Source of the DNA: an uncultured Neomegalonema sp.
GTDB lineage: Bacteria > Pseudomonadota > Alphaproteobacteria > Rhodobacterales > Rhodobacteraceae
NCBI GenBank assembly: GCA_938008165.1
Contig: CALLLP010000004.1
Span: forward strand, 62,001-126,000
Length of the DNA: 64,000 nucleotides
Direction of reading: 5' to 3'
Positions 17,501-26,222 of the stretch are shown piece by piece. The number at the start of each line of letters is the position of its first letter. The stretch's first letter is position 1. The notes under the pieces were generated by a model, which saw only the letters and a list, made by a program, of their open reading frames with translations, made no database searches and had not been told where the DNA came from. A program made the position numbers and the translations under genes.

Positions 17501-18763
17501 CTCGGCTTGTACCGTCAGGGCATCGTTGCGCGATGTCAGGGTGCTGACTTCGTCTTCCAGTTCCGCCTTGCGACGTTCGAGGGCGTCAATATCCGCGAGA
17601 AGCTTCTGCTCCGTCTCAAGTCCGGCCTCGACGTTCTTTTCCGAAACTTCGAGGGCGCCTTTGAGCGAGGAGAGTGCGGCAAGATGGGCGCTGGTTTCTT
17701 CGCCCTTGGCGACGCTGACGGCCTTGGTCGCGTCCAGTTCGGCCATCAAGCCTCGGATCTGGCCTTCATAGTCGTTCTTGAGGGCGAGCAGGTTCGACTG
17801 AGAATTCTGCTGCATGGCTTCACGCAGGCTGGCGAATTCTGCCGACAGGTTTGCCGTATCGGCGGCCGGTGCGGGTTCTGGGGCTGCGGGGGGCTGCTGT
17901 GCGAGAAGGCCGAGCGCCTGCGTATTGGCATCGGCTTGCTGGGCCAGTTCGTATTCCAGGTCTCCGATCCGCGCGCTTGCCGTTGCGGCATTATCCTCCG
18001 CTTCCAGCAAGCGGTTCGCGAGGTCCGCGTTTTCCTGCAAAAGCGTCTGCCGGGTCGTCTCAAGATCCGACAGGGCGTTTTTCAGCAGATCGTTATCGGC
18101 CACTGCCGATTGATAATCGCTGGCCTGATCCTCAAGCGCTGCCTGATGGGCGCTGGCTTGCTGATCGAGCGTCGCCTGATACTCCTCCGCCTGTCCGCGA
18201 AGCGTGGCGGCTTCGGCCTGCGCGTCGTCCAGAGCGATGCGCAGTTCTTCCATCATTCGCGCATTTTCATCGGCGGCCTGCGCCTGAGCGGCTTCAAGCG
18301 ATCCGAAATCGTTTTCCATCGTCGCGATGCTGGCGCGTAGGGTGTCGGTCTCGCCCCGAGCGGCCAGAAGCTGCGCTTCCAGTTCCTCGCGAGAGGTCGA
18401 CAGATCGGCAAAACCGAGTGCGACGCTTTCCACGGCTTCGGTCGGGTTCGTTTCGGCGGTCACACCGTCGATTCCGATCGCTGCAAGGCCCGTCGAGACG
18501 GCGGCGAGCGTGGCGGTGCGCGCGTCGAGCGTCGAGCGCAATTCCTCCTGTTCGCCTTCCAGATTGGCGAGCGTCGCTTGCTGTGTTTGCATTTCTGCGC
18601 CGCGTTCTTCGGCGGCGAGGCGGAGCTTTTCGACTTCGGCGATTCGGTGAGAGTCGTCCGAACACGTGGTCAGTCCAAGTGAACCAAAAGCTAAAAGAAG
18701 GACGCCAAGTATCGCCCACAAGAGCGCTTTACAGTCCACGAGACGTTGGTAAAAGGATGACAT
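14561..18763 (-). CDS. 1400-residue membrane-anchored coiled-coil protein with C-terminal OmpA peptidoglycan-binding domain
   Basis: Start chosen at the ATG at 18763 because residues from there form a short cytoplasmic stretch and a single membrane helix (ALLWAILGVLLLAFGSLGL); an open extension of 45 residues upstream is not membrane-like. Residues about 45-1270 are an almost uninterrupted Ala/Glu/Leu-rich heptad coiled coil (for example ARIAALEAELDGAKASM). The last 130 residues are an OmpA/MotB-like domain with the peptidoglycan-binding signature (VEGHTDADPI, LSAARAANVVTYL, AVGFAETQP, NRRIQFDFLPE). It probably spans the periplasm from inner membrane to cell wall. A 75-base tandem repeat lies inside the coil. 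No exact family is known to me; its role in envelope architecture is inferred. Confidence 0.85.
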   Translation of the reverse strand: MSSFYQRLVDCKALLWAILGVLLLAFGSLGLTTCSDDSHRIAEVEKLRLAAEERGAEMQTQQATLANLEGEQEELRSTLDARTATLAAVSTGLAAIGIDGVTAETNPTEAVESVALGFADLSTSREELEAQLLAARGETDTLRASIATMENDFGSLEAAQAQAADENARMMEELRIALDDAQAEAATLRGQAEEYQATLDQQASAHQAALEDQASDYQSAVADNDLLKNALSDLETTRQTLLQENADLANRLLEAEDNAATASARIGDLEYELAQQADANTQALGLLAQQPPAAPEPAPAADTANLSAEFASLREAMQQNSQSNLLALKNDYEGQIRGLMAELDATKAVSVAKGEETSAHLAALSSLKGALEVSEKNVEAGLETEQKLLADIDALERRKAELEDEVSTLTSRNDALTVQAEELGGTTQQMKVELAAIENDRKALQEEIDRLNGALEVAQASADEARTTADAEAQRVSLLSSTVDETESELDSLRAQVAGSRSTISSLEAQLSDAIAASEETAGELETAQADHAALKASIESGEIAARIAAGDEAAARLTAAEQDLKASAEEIATLETSVEDYERQIASVTDDANRLRGIIGDMEASIAAEEAERDRLAAELDAARNERSSLLSQTEELGASVEDMAALEAKNAELTAQIDDYEQQIGAATGEMDGLRQKITDLNATIADLNAENETATALSGTLETDLAALTIQRDTLELELEDARKAMMAAEESESDQISSLKAEIEALNATVSTNAAELEAANASLTTANAEIGTIKASLQSRTTERDELRATLDSLSAERDAAAAAVEAAQADVTARETMIGTMTARLGELTRERDALQVQFRELEDAQGERMSLLQGNLDSAQSDLDALAQEKDAQIAALETELEGLQASLSETEAARNARIAELQTALEEAQAGLTASEEASAAQIAALEAELDGAKTSMTDAEETSTARIAALEAELDGAKASMADAQETSTARIAALEAELADAQAGMTTASEQLEASQAEVASREQDLAALRAEIETAQGALGTSEEAMAALNERLVAVTADLTSTRAELETLREAEQAQATTLATLEEESAGIEKQLADATQRADDLRALLGEQRDRNAELESNATAVQQRVATLEAAAARVGELETSVTGLEGELNTLGLSNDQLEAALSGEEAKVASLEAQLAAAPLPETVTTLERQLEAANENIATLQAELEAARADQASLEARATELVSLQSLLQASRAEAAQLAQELEAARAAQSTVGVVDQALRDELIAAIGPQDIVVYEDGSFSLSSNATFASGSANLSDQGRAVLDRVAIAMNNFLVTRPDARGKIVVEGHTDADPIATATYPSNWTLSAARAANVVTYLQQLGVPADRLAAVGFAETQPIDPGSSREAFARNRRIQFDFLPE
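15801..15985 (-). repeat. 75-base tandem repeat encoding 25-residue coiled-coil units
   Basis: Near-identical copies begin at 15801, 15876 and 15951, each with AGTTCGGCTTCCA. Each encodes a 25-residue unit containing ARIAALEAELDGAKASM with few differences. Twenty-five residues is not a multiple of seven, so each added unit shifts the heptad register. The high DNA identity points to recent slippage or unequal crossing-over. Confidence 0.8.
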
Positions 18764-18932
18764 CGTTTGTCTGCTCCCGACAGATACGCAAAATGCGGTC
18801 CTCGAACCGCTCGGGCGAACGTTACCCCTTATGGTGCGAATCGACAAGATATGCTGGGCAATACACGCGATTTTGCTGAAGAAATCCGTGTGCGACATAA
18901 CGACGTTTGTTCAGGGTTTTCCTGACCTTTCG

Positions 18933-19139
18933 TCAGTTATGACTGATAATTCTACGGCTATTTGGACGGTCGGTCGCCATGAAATATTTGCGATATATTC
19001 CCGCCCTGCGGGCGCGCTTCCGGGCGACCGCAATTCCGACGAGTGCGATAATCATCAAAGTCAGGATTATGGAGAATCCTGTCAGGAACATGCTTGGAAC
19101 ACGTTCATCGGTGATAATATCCGGCAATGTGTCATACAT
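18933..19139 (-). CDS. small single-span membrane protein
   Basis: A 68-residue protein with one membrane helix (FLTGFSIILTLMIIALVGIAVA, about residues 18-40) followed by a strongly basic stretch ARKRARRAGIYRKYF, giving an N-out/C-in prediction by the positive-inside rule. A GGGGGA ribosome site lies 5 bases before the ATG. It precedes the coiled-coil/OmpA gene on the same strand with a 170-base gap. No family recognised. Confidence 0.6.
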   Translation of the reverse strand: MYDTLPDIITDERVPSMFLTGFSIILTLMIIALVGIAVARKRARRAGIYRKYFMATDRPNSRRIISHN

Positions 19140-19373
19140 GTTTGTCCCCCGTCATTTTGGCGTCGTTAGAAGCAACTTCCATGCCGAGGTTTTGGTCTCG
19201 GCCATAATGGGAAGCGCGTTCAGACAGATCCGCCCAAAGCGAAAAATGGCGCATACCCGCCCAATTATCCCGCCCATCTCGTTCCTGACCCGCAATTATG
19301 GGTGGCAAAAACGAAAAAGCGGTTGACATTTGCGCGGTGATATGGAACAAATAACGAACATCGAGAATTGAAG

Positions 19374-21203
19374 CTATTGAGCGGCTGTCCGCGACGAGGT
19401 GCTCGTCTTCAAAACGATGCGGGTTGGTGGAAAGACGACCTTGGCCCGCGTCCCTTGTCCCGGCTCGCTGATCAGATCAAACCGAGCGCTGTGCAGATCG
19501 GCCAGGGCATCGACGATGGACAGGCCAAGCCCGGTGCCGGGGCTGGCCGCCGTTTCCTGTACCCGCCCCCGCGAGAAAGGCGCGCGAATTTTCGCCAGTT
19601 CTTCCGAATCGATACCGGGGCCGTTATCCTCGACAAACAAAGTCACCGATCCGGCCTCCCCGACAGAGCACCCGATCACTACCTGACCGCCATCTTGGGT
19701 ATAGAGCACGGCATTGGTGCTCAGGTTCAGGAGGATCTGCCGGATCGCTCGCCGATCCGCCCACAGCATGACCGAGCGGTCGATGCCTTTGAGGGTGATA
19801 TCGATTTTCTTTTCGGTCGGCATCGTGCCCAGCATCGACCGCGAATCGAAGATTGCCTTGCTGACATCGACTTCTTCTTCTTCCAGCAGCCACGCGCCCG
19901 CCTCGATGCGGGAAAGATCGAGAAGATCATTGATGATCGACAGCAGATGAAGCCCGCTATCGTGGATATAGCCGAGATATTCCCGATCCCGCTCACGATC
20001 CGGCCCGTCCATGCGCCGTTGCGTCACCTCCGCAAAGCCGATGATCGCATTCAGCGGTGTGCGCAGTTCATGGCTCATATTGGCGAGGAAGCGGCTTTTG
20101 GTTCGCGTCGCTTCCTGTGCTTCCTTGCGCGCGGCGATTTCTGTGCGGTGCGAGCGGCGGATGCGCAGGACCATCGCGTTGAAGGCGGCCCGCAGGTCGT
20201 TGATTTCCGTCAGGCGCGATCCGGCGCCGGTTGGCGCGATCAGGGCATCCCCTTCGCCACTGCCGAGGCGTTCTGCGGCCAGACGAATCCGTTTGATCGG
20301 GTCGAGCAGCACATGCGCCGCCAGCATCGCCAGAGCGGTCGCAATCGCCAGGGCGATCAGCAGCACTTTAAACGTGCTTCGCTTGATCTCCGTGATGATG
20401 GTTTCCAATTCCTGTTCCGGTTGATTGACCAGAATGCCCCATCCCGGCCCCTTGACCGACCCGTAAGCGCTCGCCATCCACGCGTTCTTGGAAGGAGAGA
20501 AAAATCGCCCGGCCCCTTCCTTTCCTTCCATCAACGCCTTCACAAGATCGATTTCGGCCATGCTTTTCGGCGGGTTGGTCCAGCTTGGGTCGGGATGGGC
20601 CAGCAGGCGACCATTCTGATCGACAATCGCGGCATGTCCATCAATGCCAAAGCGGATGGCGCTGGCCAGTTCGCGGAAATACCCGGTATCGAGCGATCCG
20701 ACGGTAATCCGTGTACCGGCGCGGCGCACGAGCAACAGCATGGGCGTGCCGAGCGGGCTTATCATGACGCCGCTGAACCGGACCTGATTTTCGACCGCTA
20801 TGGACCGGATCAATTCCAGCCGCTTGGCCGGGGCGACCTCCGGGCAGGGTCGTCCCGGAATAACGACCGATGCTTTCAAGGCGCCGGTTAGAACGTCGAA
20901 CTGGCAGATGTGATTGAACCGCAGGGTTTCCATCGCTGCCGTTCGGGTTTCTTCCGCATTGAGATGCGGGATTTCGAGATCGTCCGCCAGCATCCCGAAA
21001 ACGGTCTCGACATCGCTGTGATAGCGTTTGAGCGACATGATTACCGCGTTGGTATACGCGGCATGGGTATCACTTGCCTGCTCTTTTTCCATCTTGATAG
21101 CGACGCCTTGGGGTAATTCCCAGGCAAGCCATACAGGGATAGCCGCAACGGCTAAAAAAGCGAGAGCTGCAGCGGTCTTGAGGGAAAGATGCCATCTGGT
21201 CAT
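19374..21203 (-). CDS. membrane sensor histidine kinase with extracytoplasmic sensor domain and HAMP
   Basis: A 609-residue sensor kinase. In order: N-terminal membrane helix (LKTAAALAFLAVAAIPVWLAW); a periplasmic sensor of about 260 residues of the Cache type (GHAAIVDQNGRLLAHPDPSW); a second helix (KVLLIALAIATALAMLAA); a HAMP domain; HisKA with phospho-acceptor His in NMSHELRTPLNAIIGF (about residue 375); and an HATPase_c domain with the N-box LLNLSTNAV, G1 box VEDNGPGID and G2 box GTGLGLSIV. No response regulator gene is adjacent, so it is an orphan kinase; the signal and partner are unknown. It is divergent from the first GTA gene, about 110 bases away. Confidence 0.93.
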   Translation of the reverse strand: MTRWHLSLKTAAALAFLAVAAIPVWLAWELPQGVAIKMEKEQASDTHAAYTNAVIMSLKRYHSDVETVFGMLADDLEIPHLNAEETRTAAMETLRFNHICQFDVLTGALKASVVIPGRPCPEVAPAKRLELIRSIAVENQVRFSGVMISPLGTPMLLLVRRAGTRITVGSLDTGYFRELASAIRFGIDGHAAIVDQNGRLLAHPDPSWTNPPKSMAEIDLVKALMEGKEGAGRFFSPSKNAWMASAYGSVKGPGWGILVNQPEQELETIITEIKRSTFKVLLIALAIATALAMLAAHVLLDPIKRIRLAAERLGSGEGDALIAPTGAGSRLTEINDLRAAFNAMVLRIRRSHRTEIAARKEAQEATRTKSRFLANMSHELRTPLNAIIGFAEVTQRRMDGPDRERDREYLGYIHDSGLHLLSIINDLLDLSRIEAGAWLLEEEEVDVSKAIFDSRSMLGTMPTEKKIDITLKGIDRSVMLWADRRAIRQILLNLSTNAVLYTQDGGQVVIGCSVGEAGSVTLFVEDNGPGIDSEELAKIRAPFSRGRVQETAASPGTGLGLSIVDALADLHSARFDLISEPGQGTRAKVVFPPTRIVLKTSTSSRTAAQ

Positions 21204-21312
21204 GGCTGTCCGTCATATGCGTGCAAGTGAATCCGGTCGCCAAAACGCGTACAGATCATCCGCAAATGATGCAATGCGAATTTTCATTCAGTGTATGGAT
21301 AACCCACTCATT

Positions 21313-21834
21313 ATGACGAAGAAGAACCGCCGTATTACCGACGCCACGTGGGGTCGCGCGCGTGAGGATTGGATGTCCAGCGACGATTCGATCGCGACCA
21401 TCGCCTCCCGACATGGGATGAGTGCTTCCTCCCTGTCGCGCCGGGCCAAATCCCATGGCTGGCCGTCCCGCGATCCCACCGATCCTGTCACGATCGCCCG
21501 CCGTCTCTACGCCGATATCACCGATGCCCTGCGTCTGTCCCTGCGATCTTTGCAGGATGGAGAGGATGCCAGGGCGACCGCATCCGAGCGCGGCCCGCTC
21601 ATCCGTGCCCACCGCCGGGCACTTATCGCGCTTCTCGATGCGCGCAAGCCTCTCAAATCTGCAAGCGGGTCATCCTCAGCGACCGCCCCGGACAGCGCCT
21701 CTTATCCTGCCCTTGATATGGAGGCTGCCCGCAAAGACATCCTTGCACGCCTCGCGCGGCTTGACAGGAACCCATTGCCCGATCCGTCACGCCCTGCGCC
21801 AGACCCTTCCCGTGAGGCTGGTTCCCCATCATAA
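21313..21834 (+). CDS. GTA small terminase-like protein (gp1)
   Basis: About 173 residues. The N-terminus (MTKKNRRITDATWGRAREDW) leads into a helix-turn-helix (DSIATIASRHGMSASSLSRRAKSHGW, about residues 24-50), as in the GTA gp1 TerS protein that recruits DNA to the large terminase. The rest is helical with a disordered, Ser/Pro-rich C-terminus. The open frame extends upstream, but the ATG at 21313 puts the HTH in its usual position. Its TAA overlaps the ATG of the TerL gene by one base, supporting cotranslation with TerL. Confidence 0.75.
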   Translation: MTKKNRRITDATWGRAREDWMSSDDSIATIASRHGMSASSLSRRAKSHGWPSRDPTDPVTIARRLYADITDALRLSLRSLQDGEDARATASERGPLIRAHRRALIALLDARKPLKSASGSSSATAPDSASYPALDMEAARKDILARLARLDRNPLPDPSRPAPDPSREAGSPS

Positions 21835-23189
21835 TGTCAGATCCTATTCGTGCCGCCCTGCATCGCCTTCCCGCCGAAGAACGCCCCGCCTTTCTGGCAT
21901 CCCTGCCTCCGAAGACTCTCCTTGCGCTTCCATATCTCTGGTCCGTCTGGGCGCGCCCACTGACACAGCTTCCGCCCAAGGGCGATTGGCATACATGGCT
22001 GGTTATGGGCGGTCGTGGGTCCGGCAAGACGCGGGCGGGTGCCGAATGGGTCCGTGCTCAGGTCGAAGGGGCCACCCCCCTTTCCCCCGGTTCGCGTCGT
22101 CGCCTCGCGCTGGTTGCCGAAACCGCCGATCAGGCCCGTGATGTGATGGTGCTCGGTGAAAGCGGTCTTCTCGCCTGTACGCCGCGCGATCGCCGCCCGA
22201 TGTTCCATGTGTCGCGCCGTCATCTCGAATGGCCCAACGGCGCGCAGGCATGGCTGTATTCCGCCGCCGATCCCGAAAGTCTGCGCGGCCCGCAATTCGA
22301 CGGCGCATGGTGCGACGAGTTGGCCAAGTGGCGCCGCGCTGCGCCTGCATGGGATATGCTTCAGTTTGGTCTGCGTCTGGGAGACGATCCCCGTCAGATC
22401 GTCACGACCACCCCGCGCGCCAACCCTGTCCTGATCCGCATCATGGAGGATGCCACCACCGTCACCACCCGCAGTCCCACGCGGGACAACGCCGCCAATC
22501 TCGCCCCCAATTTTCTTGCGCAGGTCGAGGCCCGCTATGCCGGAAAGCTGCTGGGGCGGCAGGAGCTGGATGGCGAATTATTGCTGGAGACCCCCGGTTC
22601 CCTCTGGACCCGTCCGATGCTGGAAAGCGCCCGCTTCGATCATGTCCCCCCGCTGTCGCGTGTCATCGTCGCCGTGGACCCGCCCGTGACCAGCCGTGCC
22701 AGTTCGGACGCCTGCGGCATCGTCGTTGCCGCTCTCATCGCCGATTCCGATGCCGAGACCCCGCGCGCCATCGTCCTTGCGGATTGGTCCGTACAGGGGC
22801 GCAGTCCCCGCGCATGGGCTACCCGCGCCGTTGCCGCCTATCACGAATACAAGGCAGATCGCCTCGTTGCGGAGGTCAATCAAGGGGGCGATATGGTCGA
22901 GCAGATCGTGCGCGAGGTTGACGATACCATCGCGTTCCGGGCCGTGCGCGCCACGCGGGGCAAGGCCCTGCGCGCCGAGCCTGTTGCCGCGCTCTACGAA
23001 CAGGGCAGGGTGGTTCACCTCAGCGAAAAAGCGGCCCTGCTATCCACGCTTGAAGATCAGATGTGCGCGTTCGGTCCCCATGCCTTTACGGGCGATACCC
23101 GCTCCCCCGATCGGGTCGATGCCCTTGTCTGGGCCATAACGGACCTTCTCCTGACCCGGCGATCCGAGCCAAAAGTGCGGTCCTTATGA
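21834..23189 (+). CDS. GTA terminase large subunit / DNA packaging ATPase (gp2)
   Basis: A 451-residue motor protein that translocates and cuts DNA into the head. The Walker A motif is GGRGSGKTRAGAEWV at about residues 58-72, followed by the ATPase core (LALVAETADQARDVMV, WCDELAKW with acidic Walker B, TTTPRANPVL as motif III). The C-terminal RNase H-like nuclease domain begins near VIVAVDPPVTS (about residue 280), with acidic residues in VAEVNQGGD and RSPDRVDALVWA. The length matches RcGTA gp2. It is cut off from the portal gene by 1.9 kb of cargo. Confidence 0.93.
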   Translation: MSDPIRAALHRLPAEERPAFLASLPPKTLLALPYLWSVWARPLTQLPPKGDWHTWLVMGGRGSGKTRAGAEWVRAQVEGATPLSPGSRRRLALVAETADQARDVMVLGESGLLACTPRDRRPMFHVSRRHLEWPNGAQAWLYSAADPESLRGPQFDGAWCDELAKWRRAAPAWDMLQFGLRLGDDPRQIVTTTPRANPVLIRIMEDATTVTTRSPTRDNAANLAPNFLAQVEARYAGKLLGRQELDGELLLETPGSLWTRPMLESARFDHVPPLSRVIVAVDPPVTSRASSDACGIVVAALIADSDAETPRAIVLADWSVQGRSPRAWATRAVAAYHEYKADRLVAEVNQGGDMVEQIVREVDDTIAFRAVRATRGKALRAEPVAALYEQGRVVHLSEKAALLSTLEDQMCAFGPHAFTGDTRSPDRVDALVWAITDLLLTRRSEPKVRSL

Positions 23190-23719
23190 CGGGACGCCGT
23201 ATGGTATAAATGTTCTGATTTATCGGATTTCGGTTCAGAAGATTTTGTCACCGTACTGCTAGAGTGAGCGGCGGTCAGGTCGAGCCACAGAAGTCGGGAA
23301 AGGCGCATGTCTTGGCGCCATTCCTGATCCGATTTGATCGTGGATCATTCTTGGGGGGCACCCAGAGGGACGGCAGCAAGGATGCGTTACCCGCATTGTA
23401 CAAAGAAAAGGGAATCAAAATTTGAAGTATTGACGTATCATAAACTGAAAAATTCGAAAAACGAGCCAAGAAGTCTCGAAAAGTAATTGTCGTATCAGGT
23501 ATGCCACATGAAACTCTGCGAAATCTTGTCTTTAGCCCTGTTCAGACACATATTGTAATGTACGGCGGTGCCAAACAGCGAAGCGTTGTGCGGAAACTGC
23601 CAGAAAAAAGACCGGCATTCTGATTTTCTGTCGGTTTAGTGATGAGCATCACGGAGATCGCCATCGATCCCGTGCAATTTCGAGGAAGATATCGACGCGC
23701 CAATGCGGAGTATAGTGTG
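23190..23719. other. AT-richer 530-base intergenic region after TerL
   Basis: No credible gene, tRNA or terminator was seen in this stretch. It is visibly richer in A and T than the flanking genes (for example around 23400-23480), contains several stops in all frames, and separates the TerL gene from the first cargo gene. It could be a decayed insertion or hold the cargo gene's promoter (TTGACG at 23434). Confidence 0.5.
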
Positions 23720-24136
23720 ATGAAAAGCCTTGTTAAATCCTTCCTGTTCGCTTTCGCCCTCGCGGCCCCGGTTGCCCTTGCGGGCAGCCCGGCCATGGCA
23801 TTCGATCAGAGCCGCAGCGCCTATAATGCGCTTTTGCCTCAGGGCCAGTCGGGGAAGCGGGCCAAAGTGCCCGCCAGCTATCGCATCGTACAGGACGAGA
23901 CTCGTAAGCCAGCCATGGTCGATGGTGCCAGCCGCTATTACGGCGGTGAAATCCGCACCTTGATCGTCGATGGCCGTCCGATCCGGTTGTCCGAACGCGA
24001 GGTGATCGAAAACATCCGTGCGGGCCGTTTTGTGCCGGTCTACAGCGATTCCGGTAATCGCCTCTCCCGCGAGGATTGGGAAGTCAGTCTCCCCTATTGG
24101 CTCGGCCACCCCACCCGCGATTTCGCCGGTCAATAA
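23720..24136 (+). CDS. secreted protein of unknown function
   Basis: About 138 residues with a clear signal peptide (MKSLVKSFLFAFALAAPVAL, cleavage predicted after AMA before FDQSRS). The mature part is a small basic domain (PASYRIVQDETRKPAMVDGA, IVDGRPIRLSEREVIENIR). The start at 23720 is chosen because the signal peptide begins there, although the frame is open further upstream. It lies between the GTA terminase and portal genes, and nothing in the sequence ties it to GTA function. Confidence 0.7.
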   Translation: MKSLVKSFLFAFALAAPVALAGSPAMAFDQSRSAYNALLPQGQSGKRAKVPASYRIVQDETRKPAMVDGASRYYGGEIRTLIVDGRPIRLSEREVIENIRAGRFVPVYSDSGNRLSREDWEVSLPYWLGHPTRDFAGQ

Positions 24137-24220
24137 GATCGGCGAATCTGCCTTGCCTCTCTCCCGCATCCGATGCGGGATACCTGCGCGCATGTTAAAA
24201 CCCTACGACCCTCGCACACC

Positions 24221-24823
24221 TTACCACATCTTCTCTTTGGCATAGGACGGGTATCCCTCGTCATAGGCCACCGCATCGAAGCCTTCTTTCATTTCCTTCA
24301 GGAATTGCCCTGCTGTCGGCACGGCGCCACTCTCGTTTCCTGCATCCCACAGGCCAGAGCGCATGATCGCTTTCGAGCACTGGAAATACGCTTCGCCCAC
24401 CGTTATCACGATGACCGTTTTCGGTCGCTTTCCGCCCTTGTCAAACTGACCCGTGATCGTCTCGTCCGCTGTCAGGACGCCATGCCCGTTCACGCGCACG
24501 ACATTCTTGCATCCCGGCACCATGAACATCAGGCTGACCCGCCCGTCTTGCACGATATTGCGCAGGCTATCGAGCCGGTTGTTGCCCCGCCAGTCAGGCA
24601 TCATCACGGTTTTCTCATCCATGATCCGCACGACCGGCCCGTCATCTCCCCGCGGACTACAATCCGTCCCTTCTGGTCCGACCGTCGAGAGCATCATGAA
24701 CCGTGATGCCTCGATCCATTGCCGATAAAGCGGCGTGATCCGGCGCGCCACCTTGTCCAGCGATGCCGGAGATGCTGTGTCATAGAGCGCTTCCAGCGCC
24801 GAAAGATCGGTCATCGTCTTCAT
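24221..24823 (-). CDS. pyridoxamine 5'-phosphate oxidase-like FMN-binding protein (MSMEG_1061-type)
   Basis: A 200-residue split-barrel flavin protein. Typical features are FMMLSTVGPEGTDCSPRGD in the first strands, a Pro-rich DWRGNNRLDSLRNI segment characteristic of the MSMEG_1061 subgroup of the PPOX family, VSLMFMVPG, and VNGHGVLTAD. Members bind FMN or F420, and most have no assigned substrate. It is inserted on the minus strand between the GTA TerL and portal genes. Confidence 0.85.
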   Translation of the reverse strand: MKTMTDLSALEALYDTASPASLDKVARRITPLYRQWIEASRFMMLSTVGPEGTDCSPRGDDGPVVRIMDEKTVMMPDWRGNNRLDSLRNIVQDGRVSLMFMVPGCKNVVRVNGHGVLTADETITGQFDKGGKRPKTVIVITVGEAYFQCSKAIMRSGLWDAGNESGAVPTAGQFLKEMKEGFDAVAYDEGYPSYAKEKMW

Positions 24824-25084
24824 GATGGCACCAGATTCATTGCAATCGAGAACCGCACCCGATCCCCCTCAGAGGATCCCCCTCCTTGGCGGAGCCACCA
24901 GTCGCACACAGGGGCCGAACCTGAAGATGCGGCTGTGAGGGGGGCGTGTGGGCGGATTGTGGTATCGGCGGCATGACAGGTGCCTAAGCCGTCTGCCCAT
25001 CAAAATCAAATGCCATCCCCTGCCGCGCTGTTCCCACCCAACAGCCGAGGCATCCCTTCATCCTTTACCATGAGAGTCGCTGCC

Positions 25085-26155
25085 ATGTTTCCCTTTACCC
25101 GCTCCCGCCCGCCTGAGGCAAAGGCATCCGCCGCCGCCATTGCCACCTTTCACCCCACGGGACGCCCGGTCTGGACCCCCCGCGACCTCGCGGCGCTGAC
25201 CCGTCAATCCTATGTCCAGAACGCCATCGCCCATCGATGCGTGCGCCTGATCGCCCAATCTGCCGCGACCCTTCCCCTGACTGTCACGGTCGAAGGCCGC
25301 CCCCAGACGACGCATCCTCTCGCATCCTTGCTCGCCCGCCCGAATCCGGCCCAAGATTGCTGCGCCCTGCTCGAAACCCTCTACGGTCATCTTCAGATTG
25401 CCGGAAACGCTTACCTCGAAGCCGTTCCTGATCCCGCCGACGCGACCGCCCCGCCGCGCGAACTCCACACGCTGCGCCCCGACCGGATGCGCGTCATTCC
25501 GGGGCAGGGCGGCTGGCCCGAAGGATACGAATACCGCGTCGGAGGCCGCGCCCACCGCTTTGCCCAGATCGATGAGGCTCCCCCGATCCTGCATCTGAAG
25601 ACGTTCCATCCCCTCGATGATCATTACGGCCTTTCTCCCCTTGAAGCCGCCGCCATTCCCGTCGACATCCACAATGCCGCGAGCCGCTGGAACAAGGCCC
25701 TGCTCGACAATGCGGCCCGCCCGTCCGGCGCGGTCATCTATAACGGTCCCGATGGCGGCACCCTGTCCGAGGGCCAATATGCCCGCCTCAAGGACCAACT
25801 CGAAACCCGCCATCAAGGCGCGATGAATGCCGGTCGCCCCATCCTGCTGGAAGGCGGTCTCGATTGGAAACCCATGAGCTTCTCGCCTTCCGATATGGAA
25901 TTCATGAAAGCAAAGGATTCCGCCGCCCGCGAAATCGCCCTCGCTTTTGGCATTCCGCCCATGCTCCTCGGTTTGCCCGGCGATGCGACCTATTCAAACT
26001 ACGCCGAAGCCAACCGCGCTTTCCACACCCAGACGATTCTCCCCCTGGCCCACAAAACTCTCAGCGCCCTCACACACTGGCTTGGGGTCCGGTATGGAGA
26101 GGATTTAAGTGTCGAAATTGCCGAGCAAAATCGTGCGGACAATGCGGAGAATTAA
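25085..26155 (+). CDS. GTA portal protein (gp3, HK97 family)
   Basis: About 356 residues from ATG 25085; ATG 25070 and an open frame back to 24980 also exist. It is an HK97-type phage portal: YVQNAIAHRCVRLIAQSAAT near the N-terminus, GNAYLEAVPDP, LHTLRPDRMRVIPG, HLKTFHPLDDHYGLSPLEAA, the wing/clip segments, and the C-terminal IALAFGIPPMLLGLPGDATYSNYAEANRAF that is diagnostic for this family. It forms the dodecameric ring through which TerL pumps DNA. GAGAG lies about 9 bases upstream of the chosen start. Upstream and downstream neighbours are cargo rather than GTA genes. Confidence 0.92.
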   Translation: MFPFTRSRPPEAKASAAAIATFHPTGRPVWTPRDLAALTRQSYVQNAIAHRCVRLIAQSAATLPLTVTVEGRPQTTHPLASLLARPNPAQDCCALLETLYGHLQIAGNAYLEAVPDPADATAPPRELHTLRPDRMRVIPGQGGWPEGYEYRVGGRAHRFAQIDEAPPILHLKTFHPLDDHYGLSPLEAAAIPVDIHNAASRWNKALLDNAARPSGAVIYNGPDGGTLSEGQYARLKDQLETRHQGAMNAGRPILLEGGLDWKPMSFSPSDMEFMKAKDSAAREIALAFGIPPMLLGLPGDATYSNYAEANRAFHTQTILPLAHKTLSALTHWLGVRYGEDLSVEIAEQNRADNAEN

Positions 26156-26178
26156 TCCAAAGTTGAATCTGCCCTTTT

Positions 26179-26212
26179 CTCCCGTTACCTGAATGGTGCC
26201 TCGAAACGGGAG
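26179..26212 (+). promoter_or_regulatory. hairpin that pairs with the ribosome binding site of the next gene
   Basis: CTCCCGTT (26179-26186) and AACGGGAG (26205-26212) form a perfect 8-bp stem with an 18-base loop. The 3' arm contains GGGAG, the only candidate Shine-Dalgarno of the gene starting at 26223. Formation of the stem would hide that site, a possible translational switch. Regulatory function is inferred. Confidence 0.45.
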
Positions 26213-26222
26213 CAAACTATCC

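Noticed and set aside
19368-20891. 507-codon open frame on the plus strand
   Set aside because: Antisense to a sensor histidine kinase with all catalytic boxes present.
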